Below, piece after piece: positions 27,740 through 36,013 of a stretch of DNA of 64,000 nt. The stretch spans positions 248,001 to 312,000 of the forward strand of contig NZ_JAELYA010000005.1 of the NCBI RefSeq assembly GCF_017589465.1, written 5' to 3'. A program made the translations under genes and the position numbers. The DNA is from Pseudomonas schmalbachii (GTDB lineage Bacteria > Pseudomonadota > Gammaproteobacteria > Pseudomonadales > Pseudomonadaceae). The notes under the pieces were generated by a model. That model ran no database searches, was not told the origin of the DNA, and saw nothing but the letters and a program-made list of their open reading frames with translations. The first letter of the stretch is position 1. Every line of letters begins with the position of its first letter.

Positions 27740-29257
27740 ATGAGCGTCAACACGCCAACACTGATCACCTTCGTGATCTACATCGCACTGATGGTCCTGA
27801 TCGGCCTCTACGCCTATCGTTCCACCAACAACTTCTCCGACTACATCCTCGGTGGGCGTAGCCTCGGCAGCTTCGTCACCGCGCTGTCCGCCGGCGCCTC
27901 CGACATGAGCGGCTGGCTGCTGATGGGCCTGCCGGGTGCCGTATACCTCTCCGGCCTGTCGGAAAGCTGGATCGCCATCGGCCTGATCGTCGGTGCCTAC
28001 CTCAACTGGCTGTTCGTCGCCGGCCGCCTGCGCGTGCATACCGAGCACAACGGCAACGCCCTGACGCTCCCCGACTATTTCACCAACCGTTTCGAGGACA
28101 ACAGCCGTGTGCTGCGCATCCTCTCGGCGGTGGTGATCCTGGTGTTCTTCACCATCTACTGTGCATCCGGCATTGTCGCTGGCGCCCGCCTGTTCGAGAG
28201 CACCTTTGGCATGTCCTACGAGACTGCCCTCTGGGCCGGTGCCGCCGCCACCATCGTCTACACCTTCGTCGGCGGCTTCCTGGCGGTGAGCTGGACCGAT
28301 ACCGTGCAGGCCTCGCTGATGATCTTCGCGCTGATCCTCACTCCGATCATCGTGCTGTTCGCCGCCGGTGGGGTGGAGCCGACCTTCGCCGCCATCGAGC
28401 TGAAGGACGCGGCCAATCTCGACATGCTCAAGGGTGCTTCCTTCGTTGGCGTGATTTCGCTGATGGCCTGGGGCCTGGGCTACTTCGGCCAGCCGCACAT
28501 CCTGGCGCGCTTCATGGCTGCCGATTCGGTGAAGTCGATCCCGGCCGCCCGCCGCATCTCCATGACCTGGATGATCCTCTGCCTCGGCGGCGCCGTGGCC
28601 GTAGGCTTCTTCGGCATTGCGTACTTCTCCGCGCATCCGGAGCTGGGCGGCGCCGTGGCCGAGAACCATGAACGCGTGTTCATCGAACTGGCCAAGCTGC
28701 TGTTCAACCCGTGGATCGCCGGCGTGCTGCTGTCCGCCATCCTCGCGGCGGTGATGAGCACCCTGAGCTGCCAGTTGCTGGTCTGCTCCTCGGCGCTGAC
28801 CGAAGACTTCTACAAGGCCTTCCTGCGCAAGAACGCCAGCCAGCTCGAACTGGTCTGGGTCGGTCGTGTCATGGTGCTGCTGGTGGCCCTGATTTCCATC
28901 GCCCTGGCCGCCAACCCGGATAACCGTGTGCTGGGCCTGGTGTCCTACGCCTGGGCAGGCTTCGGTGCCGCCTTCGGTCCGGTGGTCATCTTCTCCCTGC
29001 TGTGGAAGCGCATGACCCGTAACGGCGCCCTGGCCGGCATGCTGCTTGGCGCTGTGACCGTGGTGGTGTGGAAGAACTTCATCGGTCTCGGCCTGTACGA
29101 GATCATCCCGGGCTTCCTGTTCGCCTGTGTCGGCATCGTGGTGTTCAGCCTGCTCGACAAGGAGCCGAGCGCATCGATGAAGAAGCGCTTCGACGAGGCT
29201 GAGGCGGAGTACGCCGAGGCTCACCTGCCGGCTTCGGCTGTTCCTGCCGTCCGCTGA
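27740..29257 (+). CDS. putP: Sodium/proline symporter PutP
   Basis: PutP imports proline with sodium through the inner membrane. The 505-residue SSS-family protein has about 13 hydrophobic helices and the family motifs 'FSDYILGGRSLGSFVTALS' and 'ASDMSGWLLMGLPGA' in the early helices, where sodium and proline bind. ATG 27740 follows 'aggggag'; the upstream in-frame extension has no membrane or family features. It follows putA on the same strand but behind a terminator, so it probably has its own promoter. Confidence 0.96.
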   Translation: MSVNTPTLITFVIYIALMVLIGLYAYRSTNNFSDYILGGRSLGSFVTALSAGASDMSGWLLMGLPGAVYLSGLSESWIAIGLIVGAYLNWLFVAGRLRVHTEHNGNALTLPDYFTNRFEDNSRVLRILSAVVILVFFTIYCASGIVAGARLFESTFGMSYETALWAGAAATIVYTFVGGFLAVSWTDTVQASLMIFALILTPIIVLFAAGGVEPTFAAIELKDAANLDMLKGASFVGVISLMAWGLGYFGQPHILARFMAADSVKSIPAARRISMTWMILCLGGAVAVGFFGIAYFSAHPELGGAVAENHERVFIELAKLLFNPWIAGVLLSAILAAVMSTLSCQLLVCSSALTEDFYKAFLRKNASQLELVWVGRVMVLLVALISIALAANPDNRVLGLVSYAWAGFGAAFGPVVIFSLLWKRMTRNGALAGMLLGAVTVVVWKNFIGLGLYEIIPGFLFACVGIVVFSLLDKEPSASMKKRFDEAEAEYAEAHLPASAVPAVR

Positions 29258-29270
29258 TCGTCGCCTGATG

Positions 29271-29308
29271 AAAAACCGGTGCCCGCCTCTGGCGAGCACC
29301 GGTTTTTT
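29271..29308 (+). terminator. Terminator after putP
   Basis: AAAAACCGGTGC pairs with GCACCGGTTTTT around a 13-base loop, 14 bases after the putP stop, with a T-rich 3' arm. The A-rich 5' arm makes it potentially bidirectional. Confidence 0.9.
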
Positions 29309-29370
29309 CGTTTCAGGGCGCTGTCTGTTGGGGTAAGGTGCCGCGCTGCATTCATCCGGACGAGAACCCC

Positions 29371-29595
29371 ATGAGCGATCAGCCGAAGAACCCCCTGCAT
29401 GGCGTCACCCTGGAAGCCATCCTCAATCGGCTGGTTGCCGAATACGGCTGGGATGGACTGGCCAAGCGCATCGATATCCGCTGCTTCAAGAGCGATCCGA
29501 GCATCAAGTCCAGCCTGACCTTCCTGCGCAAGACACCCTGGGCGCGGGAAAAGGTGGAAGGGCTCTACGTGAAGCTGATGCGGAGCAAACCGTAG
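29371..29595 (+). CDS. VF530 / DUF2132 family small protein
   Basis: The 74-residue protein carries '[20 protein letters not shown]' and '[20 protein letters not shown]', the VF530 (DUF2132) signature. A solved Vibrio member has a fold suggesting DNA binding, but no function is established. ATG 29371 fits the family N terminus; upstream in-frame codons back to 29338 seem untranslated. The stop codon TAG is the TAG of the GTAGG edge of a type A repeat. Confidence 0.88.
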   Translation: MSDQPKNPLHGVTLEAILNRLVAEYGWDGLAKRIDIRCFKSDPSIKSSLTFLRKTPWAREKVEGLYVKLMRSKP

Positions 29596-29680
29596 GTTGG
29601 CGCTGAGCTTGCGAAGCCCAACGATGCACGGTGTTGGGCCGAGCATCGTTGGGCTTCACTGCGTTCAGCGCCAACCTACG
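29592..29680. repeat. Dispersed palindromic repeat, type A (copy 2)
   Basis: GTAGGTTGGCGCTGAGC ... GCGCCAACCTACG. It provides the VF530 stop codon. A short partial palindrome (AGCCCAACATCGGCAGCGTT then GGGCT, 29686-29710) follows, reaching the end of the penicillin-binding protein gene. Confidence 0.85.
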
Positions 29681-29709
29681 AGGGCAGCCCAACATCGGCA
29701 GCGTTGGGC

Positions 29710-32700
29710 TCACTTCCAGCTGACCCGCTGGGTTTCCAGCGGCGCCTGGCACCCGGTGCTGATTCCCGGTTCGAGATAGGTCTGCAGCATCGGCGCCATG
29801 CCCTTGAGCACCTGCACCGGTAGCGCCGAGGTGAACTTGAACTTGTCCGCGGCGCTGCCGGCCACGTAGGCGGTGAGGGTGCCGAAGTGGCGCGGGCCGA
29901 TGTAGAAGACGAAGGTCGCCGTGCGGTTCATCGCCTTCGAACTCTTCACCCAGCCGCTGCGGGTCACGCTCTCGATGCGGTTGTCGCCGGTGCCGGTCTT
30001 GCCGCCCATCACCAGGGTGCTGCCGTCGTGCAGGCGGAAACTGCCCTGCAGGCGCCGCGCGGTGCCGCCTTCGACCACTTGCGAAAGGGCGCTGCGCAGG
30101 GCCCTGGCGACTTCCGGGGTCATCACCTGGCGCCCGGTGCCGGCTTCCGGCCCGAGGCTGGTCTCGTAAGGCGTGTTGGCGGCGAAGTGCAGGCCGTCGA
30201 TGCGCAGGGTCGGCAGGCGCACGCCGTCGTTGAGGATGATCCCCATCAGTTCCGCCAGTGCGGCCGGCCGGTCGCCGGAGCTGCCCAGGGCGGTGGCGAG
30301 CGACGGCACCAGGTGGTCGAACGGATAGCCGAATTGCTTCCACTGCTGGTGCAGGTCAAGGAAGGCCTCGACCTCCAGCATGATGCGGATGCGCTTGTCG
30401 CGGGCGTACTTGTGCCGCGACTTGTACAGCCAGCGATAGACCTGCTTGCGCTCGGCGGTGCTGGCCGCCACGGCGTCGGCGAAGGTGGCCTTCGGCTGGT
30501 TCTGCAGGTAGCCGAGCAGCCACAGTTCCAGCGGGTGCACGCGGGCGATGTAGCCCTGGTCGTTCAGATCGTAGGCGCCTGGGCCGTAACGGGTGTAGAG
30601 GTCGGCGATGCGTTTGTCGGTGACCTTCTCGCCGGCGTACTTGGCCTGCTTCAGGCGCGTCTGGATGAACTCGGAGAAGGTCGCCAGGTCCGCCTGCGGC
30701 TGCAGGTAGCGGTGGATCGCCGCCAGCCGTACCGGCCAGGTACGCAGGCCGTCGAGGAAGGTTTCCAGGCGTTCGTCGGTGTTCTTGCCGCGGTATTTCT
30801 GCCAGAAGCGCAGCAGGTAGACCTGGCTTTCCTTGTCGACGAAGCGGTCGAGGTATTCCTGGCGCCGCGGGTCCTTGTCGTCCGCCAGCACGGATACCTT
30901 GCTGCCCGGATTGCTGTAGATGTCGTGGCGGATCAGGTCGCGCAGCAGGCGCACGAAGGGCAGGTTGATCGACTCGCGCAGGGCGTCCTGGATGGTCGGG
31001 ATGCGCCCGTTGTCTTCCTTGCGGAAGTTGCTGAAGGTGTGGATGCCGCCACCGGTGAAGAAGCTTTCGTAGGGGCTTGCCGAATACTTCCGTTGCAGCG
31101 CGGCTTCGAGCATCGGCGGCAGGCTGCGGTCCTTGTGGGTCATCAGGTAGTCGATGGCCCATTTGTTGATGAAGTCCAGCGGCACGACCTGGATGCTCTT
31201 CAGCTCTTCGTTGGACAGGTGCGCATAGTCGCGATGCAGCGTGGCAACGGTTTCCAGGTAGCTGGCCAGCACGCGCAGCTTGGCGGTGGAGCCGAGCTCC
31301 AGCTTGCTGCCTTCGTTGATGTCGAACGGCTGATTGGTGTTGTCGGTCTGTACCCGTACGCGGTTGCCGCTGGGGGTGCGTTCGAACAGGGTGAAGCTGT
31401 AGCGCACGTCCTGGGTCTTGTCCTCGGACAGCAGGCGCTCGCCGAACAGGCCGACTTCCGCGGCGAAGGTCGGGTCGGCAAGTTTTTTCAGATAGGCGCT
31501 GACCTGTTCCTGCAGTTCGTGCTGCAGGGTGGTGGTGAACGTCATGTCGAAGCGGTCGAGGTCATACAGCGGCACGTTGAGCATGCCGGCCAGGCGGGTG
31601 CGCGCCAGGGTCACGCCCTTGTTGGCCTCCAGCGGCTGCACGGTCGGCTCGCTGAGCGGGTCGCGGAAGCGCAACTGGGCTTCGAGCGCCGCGTCGCGCA
31701 GCGGAACGCTGATGACGTTGGACTGGGCCAGCAGGCGCAGGTAGCTGTCGGTCAGCTCGGCGAGGGATTCGCGTCCGCGTGCCAGGTAATAGGACGGGCG
31801 ACGGTGGGCGATCATCAGCGAAACCACCTGGCGCAGCGCCTGGCCCTGTTCGTCGAGGTTGACGCCGCTGGCGGGCGGGGCGCTCAGCAACTGGTTGACC
31901 CGCTGGAAGTCGCTGCCGTACCAGATCCACAGGCCGTCGGGCAGGCCGCTGACCTCGCCGTAGCCGGCCTGCGCGGAGAGCGGCACCGAGTTGAGGTAGG
32001 TGAGCACGATATTCTTGCGTGCCTCGATGTTTTCCGCGCCGCCCATGTAGCTGCGCACGCTGGCCGAGGCCATCTGGCGCAGCTTGTCGGTGATCGAGTT
32101 GGTCCGGCCGTCCGCCGAATGGCGGTACTTCTCGATCTGCGTCGCCAGGGTGCTGCCGCCGGGCGCGTGCCCGCCGAAGCCGACCATCTTGCCGACCTGG
32201 GCCACGGAGGCCTGGGTGAAGCGGCTCCAGTCGATGGCCGGGTTGTGGTACGGGGTATGCGTGTCCAGCAGGTTGCGGTTCTCGATGAACAGCAGGCTTT
32301 GCACGATCAGCGGGGAGATGCTGTCGAAGCTGCTGTAGAGCCGCTGCGGATAGCGGAAGTTGTAGATCGGCAGGCCGCGGCAGTCGTAGACGTCCACGCC
32401 GGCCTGGGCTTTTTCCGGGTAGGGCGGGAACATCCCGTACCCGCTGTACTGCATCAGCGGCTCGGAGAAGCGCACCTGGCTCAGGGTCACGTAATTGCGC
32501 TGGTGCAGGCGTTCGAGGAAGGTCGGCAACTGCAGGTAGCCCAGGCGGCGGTCGTAGGGCCCCTGCTGCGGGTAGACCACCTGGCTGGTCGGGCCTTGCG
32601 CGAGTTCCCAGGTCAGGCTGCGGGCGTAGTTCGACAACTCGCGTGCCTGCAGCTTCGAGGTGCGTGCCTCGTAAAGCAGCGCCGCCCCGATCGCTGCCAG

Positions 32701-32835
32701 CAATGGCAGCAGGAACAGGAACAGGACAAGGAACCGGTGATGGTGAGTGCGAGTTTTTTTCGGAGTAGATCCGGGCTCCGGGCCGCCCGGCTGGCCTGCA
32801 GGATTCTGCGTACCGGAATGCGACGACCTGTTCAT
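29710..32835 (-). CDS. Atypical class A penicillin-binding protein
   Basis: The 1041-residue protein has a Ser/Pro/Gly-rich cytoplasmic tail, one membrane segment (about 34-55), a GT51 glycosyltransferase-like domain ('IENRNLL' with Glu185; 'GGSTLATQIEK' from 227) and a transpeptidase with Ser516-x-x-Lys519 ('LGSTAKL'), Ser-Ile-Asn at 622-624 and Lys-Thr-Gly at 946-948. All catalytic motifs of peptidoglycan polymerisation and cross-linking can thus be placed, but 'ENR' replaces the usual 'EDR', and about 320 residues separate SxN and KTG, far more than usual. I start at ATG 32835; the frame extends 19 codons upstream without support. It matches a P. aeruginosa gene next to the permease, of unproven role. 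Confidence 0.87.
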   Translation of the reverse strand: MNRSSHSGTQNPAGQPGGPEPGSTPKKTRTHHHRFLVLFLFLLPLLAAIGAALLYEARTSKLQARELSNYARSLTWELAQGPTSQVVYPQQGPYDRRLGYLQLPTFLERLHQRNYVTLSQVRFSEPLMQYSGYGMFPPYPEKAQAGVDVYDCRGLPIYNFRYPQRLYSSFDSISPLIVQSLLFIENRNLLDTHTPYHNPAIDWSRFTQASVAQVGKMVGFGGHAPGGSTLATQIEKYRHSADGRTNSITDKLRQMASASVRSYMGGAENIEARKNIVLTYLNSVPLSAQAGYGEVSGLPDGLWIWYGSDFQRVNQLLSAPPASGVNLDEQGQALRQVVSLMIAHRRPSYYLARGRESLAELTDSYLRLLAQSNVISVPLRDAALEAQLRFRDPLSEPTVQPLEANKGVTLARTRLAGMLNVPLYDLDRFDMTFTTTLQHELQEQVSAYLKKLADPTFAAEVGLFGERLLSEDKTQDVRYSFTLFERTPSGNRVRVQTDNTNQPFDINEGSKLELGSTAKLRVLASYLETVATLHRDYAHLSNEELKSIQVVPLDFINKWAIDYLMTHKDRSLPPMLEAALQRKYSASPYESFFTGGGIHTFSNFRKEDNGRIPTIQDALRESINLPFVRLLRDLIRHDIYSNPGSKVSVLADDKDPRRQEYLDRFVDKESQVYLLRFWQKYRGKNTDERLETFLDGLRTWPVRLAAIHRYLQPQADLATFSEFIQTRLKQAKYAGEKVTDKRIADLYTRYGPGAYDLNDQGYIARVHPLELWLLGYLQNQPKATFADAVAASTAERKQVYRWLYKSRHKYARDKRIRIMLEVEAFLDLHQQWKQFGYPFDHLVPSLATALGSSGDRPAALAELMGIILNDGVRLPTLRIDGLHFAANTPYETSLGPEAGTGRQVMTPEVARALRSALSQVVEGGTARRLQGSFRLHDGSTLVMGGKTGTGDNRIESVTRSGWVKSSKAMNRTATFVFYIGPRHFGTLTAYVAGSAADKFKFTSALPVQVLKGMAPMLQTYLEPGISTGCQAPLETQRVSWK

Positions 32836-33036
32836 ATTCTTACTACCTGCCCATGCTTGAAAAAGCCTGAGTAAGTGGGGTTTCCCCCACATGCAACGAC
32901 ACCGTCCGGGTGCCGGGAAGGCCCGTCCCCACTAGCCTTCCTACTTCCTAGAGTAGTTGGCGGATGAAAATCTGCTTGTGCCTTCGCGTTTGATTTCCGG
33001 ATGCTCTGAAGGTGCCCACCCTGAAGGCCTTTTGCC

Positions 33037-33270
33037 ATGCGTTTTGCCCTGTTCACACTTCTGACCGCTCTGGCGTGCGGTGTTCACGCTGGCCCGATGC
33101 CATATTTTCTCTGGCAGAGCCGCCTGGATGGCGGACTGGTTTGCCGACAGACGTCACCCGGCGAGGGCTGGAACAGGATCGGCGGTCCGTTCCGCGATGC
33201 CGGATGCCGCCAGCCGGCGACCGGGACAGCGGTACCCAAGGGGCTGGCGCTGCCGAAACCCCAGGCATAG
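33037..33270 (+). CDS. Small secreted protein of unknown function
   Basis: The 77-residue product has a clear signal peptide ('MRFALFTLLTALACGVHA|GP') and a mature part of about 58 residues with two cysteines ('GLVCRQTSPGEGW', 'FRDAGC') that may form a disulfide. I recall similar short periplasmic proteins in other pseudomonads but know no function. It is divergent from the penicillin-binding protein gene (201-base gap), so they may share a regulatory region. A hairpin follows the stop. Confidence 0.65.
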   Translation: MRFALFTLLTALACGVHAGPMPYFLWQSRLDGGLVCRQTSPGEGWNRIGGPFRDAGCRQPATGTAVPKGLALPKPQA

Positions 33271-33273
33271 TGG

Positions 33274-33306
33274 GGCGAATCCAGCCGACAGGTGGCAGGA
33301 TTCGCC
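33274..33306 (+). terminator. Hairpin after the small secreted protein gene
   Basis: GGCGAATCC / GGATTCGCC pair around a 15-base loop directly after the stop codon. It has no T run, so termination efficiency is uncertain. Confidence 0.55.
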
Positions 33307-33462
33307 CGCTGGCCGGCCGAGCGGTTCTGGACCGCTCCCTCGGCTCGATCCTGCTCGCTCTCGGCCTGCGCCTGGCGCTCAGCGAACGTGCCTGACGAAT
33401 GGTCTACATCTTTGGTCGCATAGCTGACTGTCCCGGGCATGACGCTCCGGGGAGACTTGTGT

Positions 33463-33606
33463 AAGCTCCGCCCCCGACCTCAGCGTGGTAACTCCCGCGA
33501 TGCCCACGTCCGCTCCACAAGAGCGGGCAGCCTCTTGCGGTGTGCCGTCATGGAATCCCCGACGAACTCCAGCTCCGTGCCTCGGCGCGGTGGCGGAGCT
33601 TTTTCG
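33463..33606 (+). ncRNA. Candidate structured leader or sRNA before the permease gene
   Basis: The 5' strand AAGCTCCGCCCCC (33463-33475) can pair with GGTGGCGGAGCTT (33589-33601) at 12 of 13 positions, enclosing two small hairpins: CGTGG/CCACG (33484-33508) and CCGCTC/GAGCGG (33510-33526). A second, local 5' arm AGCTCCG (33571-33577) competes for the same 3' strand, which is followed by TTTTT. Either arm would make an intrinsic terminator about 70 bases before the permease start. I match it to no known RNA family. It may be an attenuating leader or an independent sRNA of about 140 bases. Confidence 0.5.
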
Positions 33607-33650
33607 TTTTCCCTATCCCGACGGCACGTACGAGTCCATTGCTGACACCC

Positions 33651-33662
33651 CAAAAACAAAAC
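33651..33662 (+). promoter_or_regulatory. Hfq/Crc-type A-rich motif at permease ribosome binding site
   Basis: CAAAAACAAAAC directly precedes the 'tgagg' ribosome binding site of the permease gene and fits the AAN-repeat motif bound by Hfq/Crc. Confidence 0.55.
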
Positions 33663-33675
33663 TGAGGTTGTTCTT

Positions 33676-35061
33676 ATGTCGTCCAATGATCTTTCACGGG
33701 ATCTGAACGAGCGGCACATCCGTCTCATGGCTCTCGGCGCGTGCATCGGCGTCGGCCTGTTCCTCGGCTCGGCCAAGGCCATCCAGATGGCCGGTCCGGC
33801 CATCATGCTCTCCTACATCATCGGCGGTCTCGCCATCCTGGTAATCATGCGCGCCCTCGGCGAGATGGCCGTGCACAACCCGGTGGCCGGTTCCTTCAGC
33901 CGCTACGCCCAGGACTACCTCGGCCCGCTGGCCGGCTACCTGACCGGCTGGAACTACTGGTTCCTCTGGCTGGTGACCTGCGTTGCGGAAATTACCGCCG
34001 TGGCCATCTACATGGGCATCTGGTTCCCCGACGTGCCGCGCTGGATCTGGGCGCTGGCCGCGCTGGCGAGCATGGGTGCGATCAACCTGATCACCGTGCG
34101 CGCCTTCGGCGAGTTCGAGTTCTGGTTCGCCCTGATCAAGATCGTCACCATCGTCGCGATGGTCGTGGTCGGCCTCGGCATGATCGTCTTCGGCTTCGGC
34201 AACGACGGCATCGCCACCGGCATCGGCAACCTGTGGAGCAACGGCGGCTTCATGCCGCATGGCATCAGCGGCGTGCTGATGTCGCTGCAGATGGTGATGT
34301 TCGCCTACCTCGGCGTGGAAATGATCGGCCTCACCGCCGGCGAAGCGAAGAACCCGCAGAAGACCATCCCGGGCGCGATCAACTCGGTGTTCTGGCGCAT
34401 CCTGCTGTTCTACGTCGGCGCGCTGTTCGTGATCATGTCGATCTACCCGTGGAACGAGATCGGCACCCAGGGCAGCCCGTTCGTGATGACCTTCGAGCGC
34501 ATGGGCATCAAGACCGCCGCCGGCATCATCAACTTCGTGGTGATCACCGCTGCGCTGTCGTCCTGCAACGGCGGCATCTTCAGCACCGGCCGCATGCTCT
34601 ACAGCCTCGCCCAGCACGGCCAGGCGCCGAAAGCCTTCGCCAAGACCTCGAAGGGCGGCGTACCGCGCAATGCGCTGATCCTGTCCATCGTCGCGCTGCT
34701 CGGCGGCGTGGCGCTGAACTACATGGTGCCGGAAAAGGTATTCACCTGGGTGACCTCCATCGCCACCTTCGGCGCGATCTGGACCTGGGCCATGATCCTG
34801 CTCGCCCAGCTGAAGTTCCGCCGCGGCCTGAGCCAGGCCGAAGTCGGCAAGCTGCAGTACAGGATGTGGCTGTACCCGCTGAGCTCCTACCTGGCCATGG
34901 CCTTCCTGGTCCTGGTGGTGGCGCTGATGGCGTACTTCGAGGAGACCCGCATCGCCCTGTACATCGGCCCGGCGTTCCTGGTGCTGCTGGTGGTGCTGTA
35001 CTACGCGCTGAACCTCGCTCCGAAGAACGAGCAGGTCGGTGCACTGAGCCGTTCCGCCTGA
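33676..35061 (+). CDS. Amino acid permease, ProY-like (AAT family)
   Basis: The 461-residue inner-membrane protein has about 12 hydrophobic segments and the amino acid permease opening 'LNERHIRLMALGACIGVGLF' with 'GPAIMLSYIIGGLAILVIMR', closest to the proline-specific permease ProY and the histidine/aromatic permeases. Two proline systems (PutP and this) near each other support proline as substrate, but this is inference. Expression may be controlled by the leader structure and the A-rich motif at its ribosome binding site. A strong terminator follows. Confidence 0.9.
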   Translation: MSSNDLSRDLNERHIRLMALGACIGVGLFLGSAKAIQMAGPAIMLSYIIGGLAILVIMRALGEMAVHNPVAGSFSRYAQDYLGPLAGYLTGWNYWFLWLVTCVAEITAVAIYMGIWFPDVPRWIWALAALASMGAINLITVRAFGEFEFWFALIKIVTIVAMVVVGLGMIVFGFGNDGIATGIGNLWSNGGFMPHGISGVLMSLQMVMFAYLGVEMIGLTAGEAKNPQKTIPGAINSVFWRILLFYVGALFVIMSIYPWNEIGTQGSPFVMTFERMGIKTAAGIINFVVITAALSSCNGGIFSTGRMLYSLAQHGQAPKAFAKTSKGGVPRNALILSIVALLGGVALNYMVPEKVFTWVTSIATFGAIWTWAMILLAQLKFRRGLSQAEVGKLQYRMWLYPLSSYLAMAFLVLVVALMAYFEETRIALYIGPAFLVLLVVLYYALNLAPKNEQVGALSRSA

Positions 35062-35076
35062 TTCGGAACCGCCATG

Positions 35077-35106
35077 AAAAAGGGCCTCGCATGAGGCCCT
35101 TTTTCT
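35077..35106 (+). terminator. Terminator after the permease gene
   Basis: AAAAAGGGCCTC / GAGGCCCTTTTT with a GCAT loop, 15 bases after the stop. Its 3' arm (GGCCCTTTTT) is the left edge of a duplicated block, and a second GGCCCTTTTTT occurs at 35216 without its 5' partner. Confidence 0.92.
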
Positions 35107-35321
35107 TTTGCGCGTAGGTTGGGCTGAGGTACGAAGCCCAACGATTTTGCCCCGGTGCGTGTTGGCGTTGGGCTTCGCTGCGCTCAGCGCCAACCTACGT
35201 CCCGGTCATCCGCCAGGCCCTTTTTTCTTTTGCGCGTAGGTTGGGCTGAGGTACGAAGCCCAACGATTTTGCCCCGGTGCGTGTTGGCGTTGGGCTTCGC
35301 TGCGCTCAGCGCCAACCTACG
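35095..35321. repeat. Tandem duplication of a terminator arm plus type A repeat
   Basis: The block 35095-35199 is repeated at 35216-35321 with one extra T in the T run. Each copy holds GGCCCTTTTT, CTTTTGCGC and a complete type A palindrome (35114-35199 and 35236-35321). Apart from the extra T I see no difference between the copies, so the duplication is probably recent. The two copies are separated by 16 bases. Confidence 0.93.
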
Positions 35322-35334
35322 GGTAATCCGCCTG

Positions 35335-35856
35335 TCAGTCCCCCAGCGTCCTGCGGCAATGGATCAGCGCGTCGCGGATCAGCGCATTCACCAGCGCGGG
35401 GGAGACGCCCAGGCGTTCGGCGATGTCCTTCTGCTTCATGCCGTGCACGCGGCACATCTCGAAAGCGTAGCGGGTCCGTTCGGGCAGTTCGGCGAGGGCG
35501 TCGGCGATGCGATCCAGTTCCTGGCGGTCGGCGACCTGTTGCTCGGGGGCTGCCGGATCGACGAGGCCGATGGCGGCGCTGTCGTCTTCGTCGCCGATCA
35601 GCCGCTGTTCCCGCGAGCGGCGGCGGGAATGGTCGATCGCGAGATTGCGCACCACGCCGACGAGATAGGAAGCGTGGCACTTGATGGTGCTGGAAAGGGA
35701 ACCGGAGTCGAGTTTCAGGTAGGCGTCGTGGACGATGTCTTCGGCGTGGCTGCGGCAGCCGGTGATGCGCGTGGCGAGGCCGATGAGGAAGCTGCGCTTC
35801 TCGGAGAAGACCTCAAGCAAGGGGGCATTGCCCTCGGCCGTACCTGGCGTTCGCAT
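35335..35856 (-). CDS. FecI-type ECF sigma factor (iron starvation)
   Basis: The 173-residue protein has sigma region 2 ('HAEDIVHDAYLKLD', 'SYLVGVVRNLAIDHSRRR') and region 4 ('ELPERTRYAFEMCRVHGM', 'KQKDIAERLGVSPALVNALI'), the pattern of iron-responsive FecI-like sigma factors. Its start ATG 35856 lies 53 bases after a Fur-box-like sequence. It belongs with the FecR and TonB receptor genes upstream on the same strand but is placed last instead of first, with a terminator between it and the receptor, so it must have its own promoter. Confidence 0.92.
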   Translation of the reverse strand: MRTPGTAEGNAPLLEVFSEKRSFLIGLATRITGCRSHAEDIVHDAYLKLDSGSLSSTIKCHASYLVGVVRNLAIDHSRRRSREQRLIGDEDDSAAIGLVDPAAPEQQVADRQELDRIADALAELPERTRYAFEMCRVHGMKQKDIAERLGVSPALVNALIRDALIHCRRTLGD

Positions 35857-35908
35857 GAGGCACCTGTAGTCGTTTGCTGCTTCGGCTGTGCTCGCGAATC
35901 TATGTCAA

Positions 35909-35930
35909 TCGAGAATCATTTTCAACAGAT
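35909..35930 (-). promoter_or_regulatory. Fur-box-like site before the ECF sigma gene
   Basis: On the minus strand, GAAAATGATTCTCGATTGA resembles the Fur hexamer array (GATAAT-GATAAT-x-ATTATC) in its central AATGATTCTC part. Position and gene function fit iron repression. The match is partial. Confidence 0.55.
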
Positions 35931-35960
35931 TTGCGTGGCCAGTTACCGCTTTCCCGAATG

Positions 35961-36002
35961 AAAAAAGCACGCGCCGCGGCAGTGAACCGTGGCGCGTGCT
36001 TT
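35961..36002 (-). terminator. Terminator after the TonB receptor gene
   Basis: AAAGCACGCGCC / GGCGCGTGCTTT with a 15-base loop. On the minus strand the stem is followed by a run of T (TTTTTT), which is right for ending receptor transcription 10 bases after its stop, before the sigma gene. Confidence 0.88.
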
Positions 36003-36013
36003 CTATCGCAACA

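Noticed and set aside
33439-33645. Small plus-strand frames inside the permease leader
   Set aside because: They cross the hairpin and T run, and composition is not protein-like. RNA structure is the better reading.
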